The notes under the pieces were generated by a model. That model had not been told where the DNA came from. It made no database searches and was given only the letters and a program-made list of their open reading frames with translations. Below are positions 16,112 through 25,566 of a stretch of DNA of 64,000 nucleotides, piece by piece. Both the position numbers and the translations under genes were made by a program. Numbering within the stretch: the first letter of the stretch is position 1; each line of letters opens with the position of its first letter. This DNA is from Streptomyces sp. DvalAA-43. Lineage in GTDB: Bacteria > Actinomycetota > Actinomycetes > Streptomycetales > Streptomycetaceae. The stretch is taken from the NCBI RefSeq assembly GCF_900091725.1, contig NZ_FMBW01000064.1:1-64000 (forward strand). The letters are read 5' to 3'.

Positions 16112-16558
16112 TCAGTGCTGTTCGGCCGCCGGTTCGAGGACGAAGACCGGAATCTGCCGTTCGGTCTTCGCCTGGTAGTCGGCGTAGTCGGGGAACGCCT
16201 CGACCGCGCGCCGCCACCACAGGGCCTTCTCCTCGCCGGTGGCCTCGCGGGCGTTCATGTCCTGGCGGACCGGGCCGTCCTGGAGTTCCACCCGCGGGTC
16301 GGCCACGATGTTGTGGTACCAGACGGGGTGCTTGGGGGCGCCGCCCTGCGAGGCGACCACGGCGTACGAGCCGTCGTGCTCGACCCGCATCAGCGGGGTC
16401 TTGCGGATCTTTCCGCTCTTGGCCCCGCGGGTGGTGAGGAGGATGACGGGCATGCCCCGCATCGTGGTTCCCTCGGTGCCACCGGAGCTCTCGAACAGCT
16501 CGACCTGATCGCGGACCCACTTCGCGGGGCTCGGCTCGTACTCTCCCTGGAGAGGCAT
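16112..16558 (-). CDS. Deazaflavin (F420)-dependent nitroreductase family protein
   Basis: A 148-residue single-domain protein of the Ddn/DUF385 split-beta-barrel family. The signature stretch PVILLTTRGAKSGKIRKTPL forms the F420-phosphate contact, followed by VASQGGAPKHPVWYHN and VELQDG. Members use reduced F420 to reduce quinones, nitro compounds or xenobiotics, mostly in actinobacteria. The start is the ATG at 16556-16558. It stands alone between the betaine operon and the PucR gene. The physiological substrate is not visible. Confidence 0.92.
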   Translation of the reverse strand: MPLQGEYEPSPAKWVRDQVELFESSGGTEGTTMRGMPVILLTTRGAKSGKIRKTPLMRVEHDGSYAVVASQGGAPKHPVWYHNIVADPRVELQDGPVRQDMNAREATGEEKALWWRRAVEAFPDYADYQAKTERQIPVFVLEPAAEQH

Positions 16559-16694
16559 GGATTCTGTCCCATCGTCGTCGTTCGGACACGCGTACCCGCG
16601 GACATCGGTGTGTCGCGGTGCTCCGAGAACTCTCGCACCATTCCGTCCGGACGGCGCCCGGACCGGCCCGGACGCGGGAGGACGGTGTCCCGGC

Positions 16695-18299
16695 TCAGGA
16701 GTGCGGTGGCCTCAGGCGCAGTTGCAGCATGGCCTCGAAGCGCGCCTCCGGGTCGTCGAGGTCGATGCCCGCGACCACGGCCAGCCGTTTGAGCCGGTAG
16801 CGGAAGGTGTTGGGGTGGATGTGGACGGCGGCAGCGGCGGAAGGTACGTCGCCGAAGGTGCTCAGCCAGGCGTCCAGGGTGTCCGTGAGGGCCGTGTGGT
16901 GCCGGGCGTCGTAGGCGCGCAGCCGGATGACGGGGCCGTCCGGCAGATCGTCCTCGGCGGCCATCCGGTCCGTCAGCTCCTCCAGCAACGAGGCCGCGTA
17001 GACGTCCGACAGCCGGGCGGCCCTGCGCTGCGTACGGCCGGAGCCGAGGACCCGCAGCGCACGGTCCGCGTCGGCGCGCGAGCGGCGCAGCTCCACCGGG
17101 CGGGCGGCGAGCCGGCCGATTCCGATGACGGCGGGCGTCCTGTCGCCTATGCGGCCGAGGAACGCCTCGGCCACCCGGAGCCCCTGTTCGTCCGAACTCG
17201 TGGGCAGGACCGCGTAGGTGACCGGGCCGAGGGTGGCGGTGGCGGTACGGGGGTGGATCGCGGCCAGGTGCAGGGTGAGCGCCTCGGCGACGCGGTGGCC
17301 CGCGGCCACCCGGTCGGGCGCGTACAGCTCGCCGGTCACCGCGAGCGCCAGTACGCAGGCGGGCTGCGCGGACAGGCCGAGCCGTACGGCGGCCTGCGGT
17401 GCGTGCGTACCGCCCTCCAGGACCGTGGCGAGCAGATCCGCGCGCAGCCGGCGTTCGGCGTCCTCGCCGGTGCGGCGGCGCAGCAGATGCAGGGCGGCCA
17501 CCTTCGCCGCCTCCTGGAGTGCCTGCGTGCGGTCCGCGCTCAGCGGTCCGTCGACCACGACCCAGATCGAGCCCAGGATCTCGCCGCCCGCGCGGACGGC
17601 GATCGCGACCCGGGGCTTGTCCGAGATGCCGTCCACATAGACGGGTTCCTCCTTCCGGTAGAGGGCCTGGAAGGCGCCGCGTTCCTCCAGGGCGCGCAGT
17701 TTCTCGGCGGGTACCTGGCGGTCCAGGACGGTCGCGATCCGGTCGTGGTCGCCCTCGTCCTGTCGGCTGGAGAACGCCAGTACCCGCCCGCCCCGGTCCT
17801 CCACGGTGACCGGGCCGTCCAGCAGCCCGGCCGTCGCGTTGGCCAGGGCGAACAGGTCACCGGCGAGCGGTTCGGCGCCGTCGGCCTCGTCGGGGCCGCC
17901 CACCGTGCCCAGTTCGTCGACCGCGAGCAGCGACCGCAGCAGCGCGGCCACCTGGGCCCAGGAGGCGCCGGGGGTCAGGCCGAGCACGGTCACGCCGGTG
18001 CGGGCGGCGGCCTCGGAGACGGGTCCGTCCACCGGGACCGGGGAGCGGACCACCACGGCCGCCGCACCGAGCCCGGCGGCCGTGTCGACCAGGGCGGCGA
18101 CCTGCTCGGCGCCGTACACACCGACACCGAGCACCACCGCGCCGGGCAGCCTCGCCGGCTCGTCCAGGGGGTCCTGGATCAGCACTCCGCTGACGGTGCG
18201 GGCCGGGTCGGCTTCCCCGGCCACCACTTCGATCAGCGTCGATCCGAGATCGTTGAGGATCCGTCCGAGCACGGCCCGTGGCTGCTCCGTCATCGTCAC
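16695..18299 (-). CDS. PucR-family transcriptional regulator
   Basis: A 534-residue regulator. The N-terminal half is the PucR ligand domain (DPLDEPARLPGAVVLGVG), the middle is a GGDEF-like/CdaR region (LLATVLEG and following), and the C-terminal PucR helix-turn-helix reads AAVHIHPNTFRYRLKRL near residue 500. PucR/CdaR proteins usually activate purine, amino-acid or sugar-acid catabolism genes beside them. It lies directly downstream of the nine-gene peptide/D-amino-acid operon on the same strand, but a hairpin separates them, so it is probably transcribed on its own and controls that operon. The start may be GTG 18299 or ATG 18293; neither has a clear ribosome site. Confidence 0.9.
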   Translation of the reverse strand: MTMTEQPRAVLGRILNDLGSTLIEVVAGEADPARTVSGVLIQDPLDEPARLPGAVVLGVGVYGAEQVAALVDTAAGLGAAAVVVRSPVPVDGPVSEAAARTGVTVLGLTPGASWAQVAALLRSLLAVDELGTVGGPDEADGAEPLAGDLFALANATAGLLDGPVTVEDRGGRVLAFSSRQDEGDHDRIATVLDRQVPAEKLRALEERGAFQALYRKEEPVYVDGISDKPRVAIAVRAGGEILGSIWVVVDGPLSADRTQALQEAAKVAALHLLRRRTGEDAERRLRADLLATVLEGGTHAPQAAVRLGLSAQPACVLALAVTGELYAPDRVAAGHRVAEALTLHLAAIHPRTATATLGPVTYAVLPTSSDEQGLRVAEAFLGRIGDRTPAVIGIGRLAARPVELRRSRADADRALRVLGSGRTQRRAARLSDVYAASLLEELTDRMAAEDDLPDGPVIRLRAYDARHHTALTDTLDAWLSTFGDVPSAAAAVHIHPNTFRYRLKRLAVVAGIDLDDPEARFEAMLQLRLRPPHS

Positions 18300-18330
18300 A
18301 AGGTAGTTGATCGGAGATCGTCCGCGGCGA

Positions 18331-18370
18331 GGACGGGCACCCGTCCGGGCCCCCGGTCCGCCCGGGGGCC
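18331..18370 (-). terminator. Tandem hairpins ending the peptide/D-amino-acid operon
   Basis: A perfect 9-bp stem (18348-18356 with 18362-18370, 5-base loop) begins right after the stop of the last operon gene. A second 6-bp stem (18331-18336 with 18341-18346) follows. Together they separate the operon from the PucR gene. Confidence 0.65.
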
Positions 18371-18372
18371 GG

Positions 18373-19479
18373 TCATCGGCCGATCCATTCCGTCGACGCG
18401 GTCACCTCGGCCAGCTGCCCGGGGATCGGGGAGATTCCGAGGCCGGGTCCGCGCGGCACGTCGAGATGGCCGTCGCGCAGGACGAACGGCTCGGTGATGT
18501 CGGTCCGGTAGTACCGGTCGGACGCGGATGTGTCGCCGGGCAGGGTGAAGCCGGGCAGTGCGGCGAGGGCGACGTTGGCGGCCCGGCCGAGACCGGTCTC
18601 CAGCATTCCGCCGCACCAGACGGGAACGCCGTGCGCGGCGCACACGTCGTGGATCCGCCGGGCCTCCAGATAGCCTCCGACCCGTCCCGGCTTGATGTTG
18701 ACGACCGAGCAGGCGCCCATCGCGATGGCGTCGGCCGCCGAGCGGGCGGACACGATGGACTCGTCCAGGCAGATGGGGGTGCGCACCCGCCGGGCGAGTG
18801 CCGCGTGGCCCCTGATGTCCTCCTCGTCCAGGGGCTGCTCGATCAGCAGCAGCCCGTACGGGTCGAGCCGGGCCAGCTGTGCGGCGTCGGCGAGTGTGTA
18901 CGCGGTGTTGGCGTCGACCTGGAGCTGTACGTCGTCGCCGAAGCGTTCCCGGACCGCGCGCACGGGTGCCACGTCCCAGCCGGGCTCGATCTTCAGCTTG
19001 ATCCGCCGATAGCCCTCGGAAAGATAGCCGTCGACGGCGTCGAGCAGCGCGGGGACCGAGTCCATGATGCCGACCGACACCCCTGCCGGTACCCGTTCGG
19101 CCGTAGCGCCCAGCCACTGGCCCATCGACAGGTCGTGGGAGCGCAGCCAGGCGTCGAGGACCGCGGTCTCCAGCGCGGCCTTGGCCATCCGGTGGCCCTT
19201 GAACGCGGCCAGGGCCGGGGCGACCGCCCAGGGGTCGAGCGCCGGCAGGGCGGCGAGGGCGGGTACGAGGTAGCCGCGCAGCACGTCCGCGGCGGCCGCG
19301 GTGTACTCCGAGGAGTACAGCGGATCGGCCATGGTGACGCATTCGCCGTAGCCCTCGTGGTCCTCGGTCTCGATCCTGACCAGCAGGATCTCCCGGGTGG
19401 TCATCGTGGCGAACGAGGTCCGGAACGGTGCGACCAGGGGCATCGCGATCCGGCGCAGTTCCACACCGACGAGTTTCAT
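18373..19479 (-). CDS. menC: N-succinylamino-acid racemase / o-succinylbenzoate synthase family enzyme
   Basis: A 368-residue enolase-superfamily enzyme of the MenC/NSAR group. The active-site set is complete: catalytic lysines K163 (KLKIEPG) and K263 (NIKPGRVGG), and metal ligands D189 (DANTAY), E214 (IEQPL) and D239 (CLDES). From memory these residue numbers are the same as in the Amycolatopsis NSAR. The ATG overlaps the stop of the GNAT gene (ATGA). No menaquinone genes are near; instead a GNAT transferase and an M20 hydrolase adjoin it. That trio is the known succinyl route converting D- to L-amino acids, so racemisation of N-succinyl amino acids is the favoured role. The symbol marks family only. 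Confidence 0.88.
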   Translation of the reverse strand: MKLVGVELRRIAMPLVAPFRTSFATMTTREILLVRIETEDHEGYGECVTMADPLYSSEYTAAAADVLRGYLVPALAALPALDPWAVAPALAAFKGHRMAKAALETAVLDAWLRSHDLSMGQWLGATAERVPAGVSVGIMDSVPALLDAVDGYLSEGYRRIKLKIEPGWDVAPVRAVRERFGDDVQLQVDANTAYTLADAAQLARLDPYGLLLIEQPLDEEDIRGHAALARRVRTPICLDESIVSARSAADAIAMGACSVVNIKPGRVGGYLEARRIHDVCAAHGVPVWCGGMLETGLGRAANVALAALPGFTLPGDTSASDRYYRTDITEPFVLRDGHLDVPRGPGLGISPIPGQLAEVTASTEWIGR

Positions 19480-20333
19480 GCCTGAGTCTCCTGATGTCTG
19501 TCGATCACGTACCAGCCGTCCCGGGTGAATCCGGTGACGGTGTGCCCCTCGGCCATCAGGCCGCCGAGTACCTCGCGCAGCGCGTACCGCCATGCGCGGG
19601 CCAGGGGCGGGTCGGTCCGGCGCAGTTCCTCGGCCTCGGCCGGGATCCGGACCAGGACGGTGTCGCCGTCCCGGCGCCCGACGACGGGGCTGCCGTCGGG
19701 TTTGGCGTCGAGCCCGACCACGGCGCGGGCGCCCGCGTCGTCGACGGTGATGGTGCGGGGTGTGCCCGCGGCGGAGGCGATGGCGTGCGCGCCGGTCAGC
19801 TCCCAGCGGACCATCAGCCGGTCCGTCTCGGTCCCGGCGTTGACCTCGTCCCGCATGGCGCCGTAGAAGTCGGCCAGGTACTCGCTCGGCACCGCGCCGA
19901 GTTTGGCCAGGTTGAAGTAGGCGTTACGGCTGATCAGCGGGTCGAAGGTCCAGGTGATGGTGGTGAGGTCGCGGGCCAGCGCCCAGGCCCGCTGGTGCTG
20001 TTTGACCGCGAAGCCGACGTTGCGGCCCCGGACGCTGTCGTCGACCCCGGCGATGTGCGAGTGGAGTCCGGCGCTGGCCAGGAAGCCCAGGCAGAATCCG
20101 ATCGTCCGGCCGTCCCGCTCGACTCCGACGACATAGCTACCGGAGTGGGCGAAGACCCGCAGCAGTTCCGGGGTGATCAGCGGGTTTCCGGGGTCGGGCC
20201 GCCAGATCCGGTCCAGCACCCGGCAGGCCTCGTACATCTCGTCCAGTCCGTGCAGCTCCCTGATGGTGACGTCGGCGCGCTGTGCGGCCAGGTCCGCGGC
20301 GGCCGTCGCGGCGGCCGCCCGCGCGGCGTTCAC
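19476..20333 (-). CDS. GNAT acyltransferase, likely D-amino-acid N-succinyltransferase
   Basis: A 285-residue protein of the COG3375-type GNAT group. The acyl-CoA region reads GSYVVGVERDGRTIGFCLG, and a characteristic later motif is ISRNAYFNLAKLGAVPSEY followed by DRLMVRWEL. The GTG start (20331-20333) overlaps the M20 stop (GTGA), and its own stop overlaps the racemase start (ATGA). In Geobacillus and related bacteria an enzyme of this type next to an NSAR adds succinyl to D-amino acids from succinyl-CoA. The same neighbourhood here makes that the best hypothesis; the acyl donor cannot be read from sequence alone. Confidence 0.8.
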   Translation of the reverse strand: MNAARAAAATAAADLAAQRADVTIRELHGLDEMYEACRVLDRIWRPDPGNPLITPELLRVFAHSGSYVVGVERDGRTIGFCLGFLASAGLHSHIAGVDDSVRGRNVGFAVKQHQRAWALARDLTTITWTFDPLISRNAYFNLAKLGAVPSEYLADFYGAMRDEVNAGTETDRLMVRWELTGAHAIASAAGTPRTITVDDAGARAVVGLDAKPDGSPVVGRRDGDTVLVRIPAEAEELRRTDPPLARAWRYALREVLGGLMAEGHTVTGFTRDGWYVIDRHQETQA

Positions 20334-21460
20334 GGTTCCACCCGGCCGGGGCCGGTCAGCGAGGCCACCAGGGAGGCCACGAGTGCCGCGCGGCGGGGCA
20401 GTTCGGCGACGGTCACATGCTCGTCGTCCGCGTGGGCCCCACCGCCCACGGCCCCGAGGCCGTCGAGCGTGGGCGTGCCCGCTCCCGCGGTGAGATTGCC
20501 GTCGGAGCCGCCGCCGACCGCCACGCCGCGCAGGGTCCCGAGGCCCAGCTCCGCGTAGAGGCCGCGGGCGAGTGCGAAGAGCCCGGCCGAGGCACTCGTC
20601 GGCAGCGGCGGCCGGTCCGGGCCGCCGGAGAAGGTGAGCGAGGCCCCGTCGAGCACCGGCCGGAGGCCGTGCACCGCGCGGTCCACCCGATCCTGCTCGG
20701 CGGCCGTCGCGACGCGTACGTCGACCATCAGCCGGGCCGCGTCGGGCACCGTGTTGCGGGTGGTGCCGGAGGCGGCCACGGTCGGTGTCACGGTGGTGCC
20801 GGCCGCCGGATCGGCGAGGGCGGACAACGCGAGGACCTGGTGGGCCAGTTCGGTGGTGGTGTTGATCCCCTTGTGCGGTTCCAGACCGGCGTGCGCGGCG
20901 CGTCCGGCGACGGTCAGTTCGTAGCCGGAGATCCCCTTGCGCGCGGTCTTCAGCGCGCCGCCCTCGCTCGCCTCCAGGACGAGGACGGCCCGGTTCCGGC
21001 GGGCCTCGGCCTCGATCAGGGTCCGCGAGGTGGGGGCGCCGATCTCCTCGTCGCCGGTGAGGAGCACCGAGACGCCGTCCAGGTCGTCCAGCACCGACAG
21101 GGCGTGGAAGAGCTGCGCCACACCGGCCTTCATGTCGAAGCAGCCGGGCCCGGTGAGCCGGCCCCCCGCGACCTCGAAGGGGTGGGTGGCGAGGGAGCCC
21201 ACCGGCCACACGGTGTCGAAGTGGCCGAGCAGGAGCACCCGGTCGCCGGAGCCGAAGCGCCAGCGCAGGGCGGGCCGTCCCGAGCCGTCGATCCACTCGG
21301 GCGCCGCGCCGGTCAGCCGGGTGCCGATCCCGGCGGCGACGCGGGCGCAGTCGGCGACGGCGGCCGGGTCGCCGCTGGGCGACTCGGTGCGGACCAGGTC
21401 CTCGATGTCGGCCAGCAGCGAAGGCAGCCCCGCTTCCAGGGCGGCGGTGATCGTGGGCAC
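20330..21460 (-). CDS. M20-family metallohydrolase (likely desuccinylase)
   Basis: A 376-residue dinuclear zinc hydrolase with the M20 landmarks: LLGHFDTVWP (first metal His/Asp), GPGCFDMKAG (bridging Asp), LLTGDEEIG (catalytic and ligand Glu), and a later AHAGLEPHKGINT dimerisation/His loop. The start was set at GTG 21458-21460, one base after the preceding stop and with AAGGTGGG before it; a longer frame to 21490 would overlap the neighbour by 29 bases. Carboxypeptidase G2-like members cleave N-acyl amino acids. Beside the racemase and GNAT genes it would release L-amino acids from N-succinyl-L forms. Confidence 0.87.
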   Translation of the reverse strand: MPTITAALEAGLPSLLADIEDLVRTESPSGDPAAVADCARVAAGIGTRLTGAAPEWIDGSGRPALRWRFGSGDRVLLLGHFDTVWPVGSLATHPFEVAGGRLTGPGCFDMKAGVAQLFHALSVLDDLDGVSVLLTGDEEIGAPTSRTLIEAEARRNRAVLVLEASEGGALKTARKGISGYELTVAGRAAHAGLEPHKGINTTTELAHQVLALSALADPAAGTTVTPTVAASGTTRNTVPDAARLMVDVRVATAAEQDRVDRAVHGLRPVLDGASLTFSGGPDRPPLPTSASAGLFALARGLYAELGLGTLRGVAVGGGSDGNLTAGAGTPTLDGLGAVGGGAHADDEHVTVAELPRRAALVASLVASLTGPGRVEP

Positions 21461-21461
21461 G

Positions 21462-22832
21462 TCAGCCCACCTTGGGAGTGGCACGGACACCGTGGTGGAT
21501 GTACGGGGTGCCGTCGTCGAGCGTGTAGAAGACGACCGGAATCCAGAGCTCGGACCCCGGCCGCTGCACGACGAACAGGCCCGGCTCGACGGGGTGCATC
21601 CGGTACTCCTTCTCCGTGTCGGGGACCAGTTCGGCCAGGGGGCCGGTGACCCGGTCCAGCATCACCAGGCCGCCGTCCCGCTCCACGATCTCCATCCGGC
21701 TGGAGAGCCGCTGGTACACGCCGACGTAGTCGGCGGGGTCCACCGCCACCGGCTCCGTCGCGGGCTCGATGGTGGTGCGCATCGTCACCCCGGCCAGCTC
21801 CCGGACGATCTCGGCGTACACGTCCCGGTAGAGGGCCGGGGTGTCGCCGCCGTTGGTGAGCAGGCAGATCGCCAGCTCGGCCTCGGGCAGGACGCGCAGG
21901 AAGGCGCTCTGCCCGATCGTGCCGCCGTCGTGTCCGTACACCCGGTGACCGTCCCAGGTGTCGAGGAACCAGCCGAGTCCCCAGGAGTCGCCCAGGACGT
22001 GCGGGTCGGGGAGCTCGACCTGCGGGGTCTGCATGGCGGCGACGGACTCCTCCGAGAGCAGCTTGGTGCCGTCGACGGTGACGCCCTTGTCGAGGTGCAG
22101 CCGGGCGAACTCCAGGACCTCGCGCGGTGTGGAGCAGATCAGCCCGGCCGGTCCGGCCGAGCGCATCAGCCCCCACATCGGGGCCTGTACCGGCGGGCTT
22201 CCCAGGTGCCCGATGGCGGCACGGAAGCGCAGCACCTCCTCCGGCAGGGTCGCGGTGTGTGTCAGACCGAGCGGCCGGTACAGCCGCTCGCGCATCAGCT
22301 CGTCCCACTGGACGCCGGTGACGACCTCCAGCACTCGGCCGAGCAGGGTGAAGCCCGCGTTGCAGTACGACATGGTGGCGCCGAGCGGGTGGTTGGGGGG
22401 TACGTCGCCCAGCAGGGCGGCGTACTTCTCCAGGCAGTCGTCGCCCCGGCCGGTGTCGGTGAAGAGGTCGCCGTCGATGCCGCTGGTGTGCGTCAGGAGA
22501 TGACGGATCGTCACGCCTTGGGTCAACTCATCGCTCACCAGGCTCAGTTCGGGGAGTACGGAGGCGAGTGGGGTGTCCAGTTCGAGTACGCCCTCGTCGA
22601 CCAGGGCCATGGCCACCGTGGTGGTCCAGACCTTGGAGATCGAGCCGATCTGGAAGAGGGTGTCGGTGGTCGCCTCGATCCCGGCCTCGGTGTTGGCCAG
22701 GCCGACGGCGGTCTCGGCGACGATCTCCCCGCGGTGCAGGATCGCGAGCGAGGCGCCGGGGACGGAGTGACGGGCGGCGAGTTCGGTGAGCCGGGTGGTC
22801 CAGCGGGCTGACAGCTCGGTGGTGTCGGTCAT
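21462..22832 (-). CDS. Class-C beta-lactamase-fold serine hydrolase
   Basis: A 456-residue serine hydrolase. The SxxK nucleophile is S64-I-S-K67, the second motif YxN is YCN near residue 165, and the third is GHDGGTIG. A C-terminal beta-domain of about 90 residues follows (VDPADYVGVYQR). There is no signal peptide, so it acts in the cytoplasm, unlike penicillin-binding carboxypeptidases. D-aminopeptidases share this fold. Its place between a peptide importer and D-amino-acid-handling enzymes suggests cleavage of D-residue peptides, though an esterase role is possible. The ATG at 22830-22832 starts 24 bases after the S9 stop. Confidence 0.85.
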   Translation of the reverse strand: MTDTTELSARWTTRLTELAARHSVPGASLAILHRGEIVAETAVGLANTEAGIEATTDTLFQIGSISKVWTTTVAMALVDEGVLELDTPLASVLPELSLVSDELTQGVTIRHLLTHTSGIDGDLFTDTGRGDDCLEKYAALLGDVPPNHPLGATMSYCNAGFTLLGRVLEVVTGVQWDELMRERLYRPLGLTHTATLPEEVLRFRAAIGHLGSPPVQAPMWGLMRSAGPAGLICSTPREVLEFARLHLDKGVTVDGTKLLSEESVAAMQTPQVELPDPHVLGDSWGLGWFLDTWDGHRVYGHDGGTIGQSAFLRVLPEAELAICLLTNGGDTPALYRDVYAEIVRELAGVTMRTTIEPATEPVAVDPADYVGVYQRLSSRMEIVERDGGLVMLDRVTGPLAELVPDTEKEYRMHPVEPGLFVVQRPGSELWIPVVFYTLDDGTPYIHHGVRATPKVG

Positions 22833-22855
22833 GTGGTGCTCCGATTCCGTTTCGT

Positions 22856-24796
22856 TCAGCGGGTGGTGTGCGTGGTGACCCATGCGACAAGCCTGCGGGA
22901 GTAGTCCTCCCGGTGCGAGGGCCTGCCGTCGAGGAGGAACAGGTGAGAGCTGCCGGGGTACACGACGAGCCGGGCCGGCACGTCCCGGGTGCGCAGCGCG
23001 TGGAACCACTGCTCGGCCTGGCCCACCGGGCAGGTGTCGTCCGCGCCGCCGTGCAGGATCAGGGTGGGTGCGCGGACCGCGTCGGCGTGGCTGAGCGGCG
23101 AGAGTTCCGCCATCCGTGCCGGGTCGCCGATCTCGTGGCCGGCGATCAGGTGGCCCTCCTCGGAGGTGCCGGCCATGCTCTTCAGGTCGACCAGGACGCC
23201 GCCCGGTACGACGGCGGCGAACAGGTCGCTGCGGGCGGAGAGCCAGCAGGTCAGATAGCCGCCGTAGCTGTAGCCGGTGAGCGCGATCCGCGTCGGGTCG
23301 ACGAGCCCCTCGGTGACGAGGGCGGCGACCGGTTCCAGGACGTCCTGTTCGTCGGTCTCGCCCCAGGCGCCCAGGGCGGCCGTGTAGAACGCCTCGCCGT
23401 AGCCGTCGCTGGCGCGCACGTTCGGCGTCAGGATCGTCCAGCCCCGTGAGGCCAGCTCCTGGTGGTAGAGGTGGACCGGATCGGAGTGCGGGGCCCAGGC
23501 GTTGTGCGGGCCGCCGTGCACGTCGACCAGGAGCGGGCCGCCCGGGGGCGTGTCCGCGGCGCGGGTGATCATGGCGTGCACGACCGTGCCGTCCGCGAGG
23601 GTGAACTCGCGTTCGGTGACCGGGTGGAGGGTGACCCCGGGCAGCGACCGGGCCATGTGGCCGGTGAGCCGCGCGGGCCGCGGTCCGGCCGACGGCAGGC
23701 CCGGGCCCCCGGACGTCCAGGCGTCCAGGTCGAGCAGCACGATCTCGGCGAAGCGCGAGGCGTCGGAGACGACGACCGCCGCCCGCCCGGACTTGGTGAC
23801 GACCGAGCATCCGCTGACCCCGGTGCCGGCGGGCAGCGGGGAGGCGCTGATCCCGGCCGCGTCCACCCGGTACAGCCGGGTGGCACCCCGGTCGCGGGCG
23901 CAGAACACGATGGCGTCACCGTGGAACTGCGGCAGCGCACCCGGGTAGCCGGGGCCGCCGCCCATGACGTTGCGGTCCAGGGCCGCGCTGAGGGAGACCG
24001 GCACGGAGCCGTCCAGCGGCTGGCGCAGCAGCTCCGAGTGGCCGACGCCGAACGAGGTCCGGCCGACGACGAGCAGTGCGGACCCGTCCGGGAACCAGCT
24101 CACCGGACCGGCGAGCCCGTCCGCGGGCCCGACCCGGCGGGCCTCGGACACGTGCTCCCCGACCCCCACGACATGGGCGGCCGAGGGGCCGAGGACAGCC
24201 GCGTCCGGACCGGTCTGCGCCGGGTAGGCGAGCCGGGTGCCGTCGGGCGACCAGCTCGGCGGGCCGACGTGCCGGTCGCCCTCGGTGACCTGTACGACCT
24301 CGCCCGATGCCACCTCCACCACGAACAGCTGGGTCCGGAGCGATCCGATCAGGCCGACCCCGTCCGCCTTCCAGCCGAGGGCGTCGATGACCACCGGTGC
24401 GCTCTTCGCGCGGTACGTCTCGGGGGCCGCGAAGGCGATGCGTGCACCGTCCGGGCTCCAGACCGGTGTGCCCGCCCCGGCCGGGCACCGGGCGGACGTG
24501 GTGAGCGCGACGGCCTCGCCCCCGTCGGCGGACAGCAGATGGAGCTGCCCCTCGCGCAGGAAGGCCAGTCGCGATCCGTCCGGGGACCAGCGCGGCGCGG
24601 TGTCCGCCGGGCCGTGGGTGAGGCGCCGGGCCGGGCCGCCCCCGCCGCGTACTTCCCAGATCGAGCGGATCACGCGGTCGTTGTCGGCGTCCTGGGTGGT
24701 CAGGGTGTAGGCGACGCGTTCGCCGTCCGGGGACAGTGCGGGATCGCCCGGGATCTCGAACCGGTACAGGTCTTCGATCGTCAGTGGTCGGGTCAT
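22856..24796 (-). CDS. S9-family prolyl-oligopeptidase-like serine peptidase
   Basis: A 646-residue peptidase. The N-terminal 400 residues form a TolB/WD40-like propeller with repeated WSPDG(S/T)RLAF strands. The C-terminal third is an alpha/beta-hydrolase with HGGPHNAW (oxyanion region), nucleophile elbow GYSYGGYL, an Asp in HGGADDTCP and a catalytic His in GSSHLFL. It resembles acylaminoacyl-peptidases/dipeptidyl peptidases and would digest imported peptides in the cytoplasm. The ATG overlaps the stop of the ABC ATPase (ATGA), with GAGGAGG before it. Confidence 0.9.
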   Translation of the reverse strand: MTRPLTIEDLYRFEIPGDPALSPDGERVAYTLTTQDADNDRVIRSIWEVRGGGGPARRLTHGPADTAPRWSPDGSRLAFLREGQLHLLSADGGEAVALTTSARCPAGAGTPVWSPDGARIAFAAPETYRAKSAPVVIDALGWKADGVGLIGSLRTQLFVVEVASGEVVQVTEGDRHVGPPSWSPDGTRLAYPAQTGPDAAVLGPSAAHVVGVGEHVSEARRVGPADGLAGPVSWFPDGSALLVVGRTSFGVGHSELLRQPLDGSVPVSLSAALDRNVMGGGPGYPGALPQFHGDAIVFCARDRGATRLYRVDAAGISASPLPAGTGVSGCSVVTKSGRAAVVVSDASRFAEIVLLDLDAWTSGGPGLPSAGPRPARLTGHMARSLPGVTLHPVTEREFTLADGTVVHAMITRAADTPPGGPLLVDVHGGPHNAWAPHSDPVHLYHQELASRGWTILTPNVRASDGYGEAFYTAALGAWGETDEQDVLEPVAALVTEGLVDPTRIALTGYSYGGYLTCWLSARSDLFAAVVPGGVLVDLKSMAGTSEEGHLIAGHEIGDPARMAELSPLSHADAVRAPTLILHGGADDTCPVGQAEQWFHALRTRDVPARLVVYPGSSHLFLLDGRPSHREDYSRRLVAWVTTHTTR

Positions 24797-25566
24797 GACG
24801 CCTCCTCGGCGAGGGCAAGGGTCGGTACGCAGGAGATGAGGTTCCGGGTCGTGGGGTGCTCCGGTCGCTCCAGCACCCGGTCGGTGGGGCCGCATTCGAC
24901 GAGGTGTCCGCCGTCCATCACGGCGACCTGGTCGCAGAGGTAGCGGACGACCGCGAGGTTGTGGGAGATGAAGAGCATCGCGAAGCCCAGTTCGCGCTGG
25001 AGGCGGCGGAGCAGGTTGAGCACCGCGCCCTGCACGGAGACGTCCAGGGCCGAGGTGATCTCGTCCGCGATCAGCACGGCGGGCCGGGCGGCCAGGGCAC
25101 GGGCCAGGGCCACCCGTTGGCGCTGGCCGCCGGAGAGTGCGTCCGGGGTGAGCACGGCCCGTGCGGGGTCGATGCCGACCAGTTCGAGGAAACGCGCCAC
25201 CTCGGCGTCGCGTGCGGCGCGGCGTTCCCGGGCCGGTGTCCGGCGCCCGCTCACCCCGTCGGGCAGTGCCTCGGCCACGGACGCGCCGACGCTCATGCGC
25301 GGGTCGAGCGAGGCGTACGGGTTCTGGAACACCAGCTGCACGGGGCTGTGCCCGCGCCGGGGTGCGGCGTCGGCCCCGTCGACCAGTACGCGCCCCGACC
25401 GGGTCGGCGCCAGCCCCACGACGGCCTTGCCGAGGGTCGACTTCCCCGACCCCGACCCGCCGACCAGTCCGGTCACCGTCCCTTCCGGCACCAGCAGATC
25501 GACGTTCTCCACGGCGGTGAACCGGCCGTAGCGCACGGTGATCCCGCGCAGTTCGAGTGAGCTCAT
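24793..25566 (-). CDS. Oligopeptide ABC transporter ATPase (DppF/OppF type)
   Basis: A 257-residue ATPase. Walker A is GGSGSGKST, the Q-loop is VFQNPYASLDPR (the peptide-transporter form), the signature is LSGGQRQR, Walker B is VLIADEITSALD and the switch is FISHNLAV. Its ATG overlaps the upstream fused permease-ATPase stop (ATGA), and its stop overlaps the S9 gene. It supplies the second nucleotide-binding domain of the peptide importer. It lacks the usual C-terminal oligopeptide/dipeptide extension (CPF...C), which is present in the fused partner. Confidence 0.92.
   Translation of the reverse strand: MSSLELRGITVRYGRFTAVENVDLLVPEGTVTGLVGGSGSGKSTLGKAVVGLAPTRSGRVLVDGADAAPRRGHSPVQLVFQNPYASLDPRMSVGASVAEALPDGVSGRRTPARERRAARDAEVARFLELVGIDPARAVLTPDALSGGQRQRVALARALAARPAVLIADEITSALDVSVQGAVLNLLRRLQRELGFAMLFISHNLAVVRYLCDQVAVMDGGHLVECGPTDRVLERPEHPTTRNLISCVPTLALAEEAS

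Noticed and set aside
16557..18497. Plus-strand 646-codon frame
   Set aside because: Shadow of the PucR gene; no family motif and no ribosome site.
18373..19479. True menaquinone o-succinylbenzoate synthase
   Set aside because: No other men genes nearby, and the GNAT/M20/peptide context fits the amino-acid racemase role better; kept only as family name.
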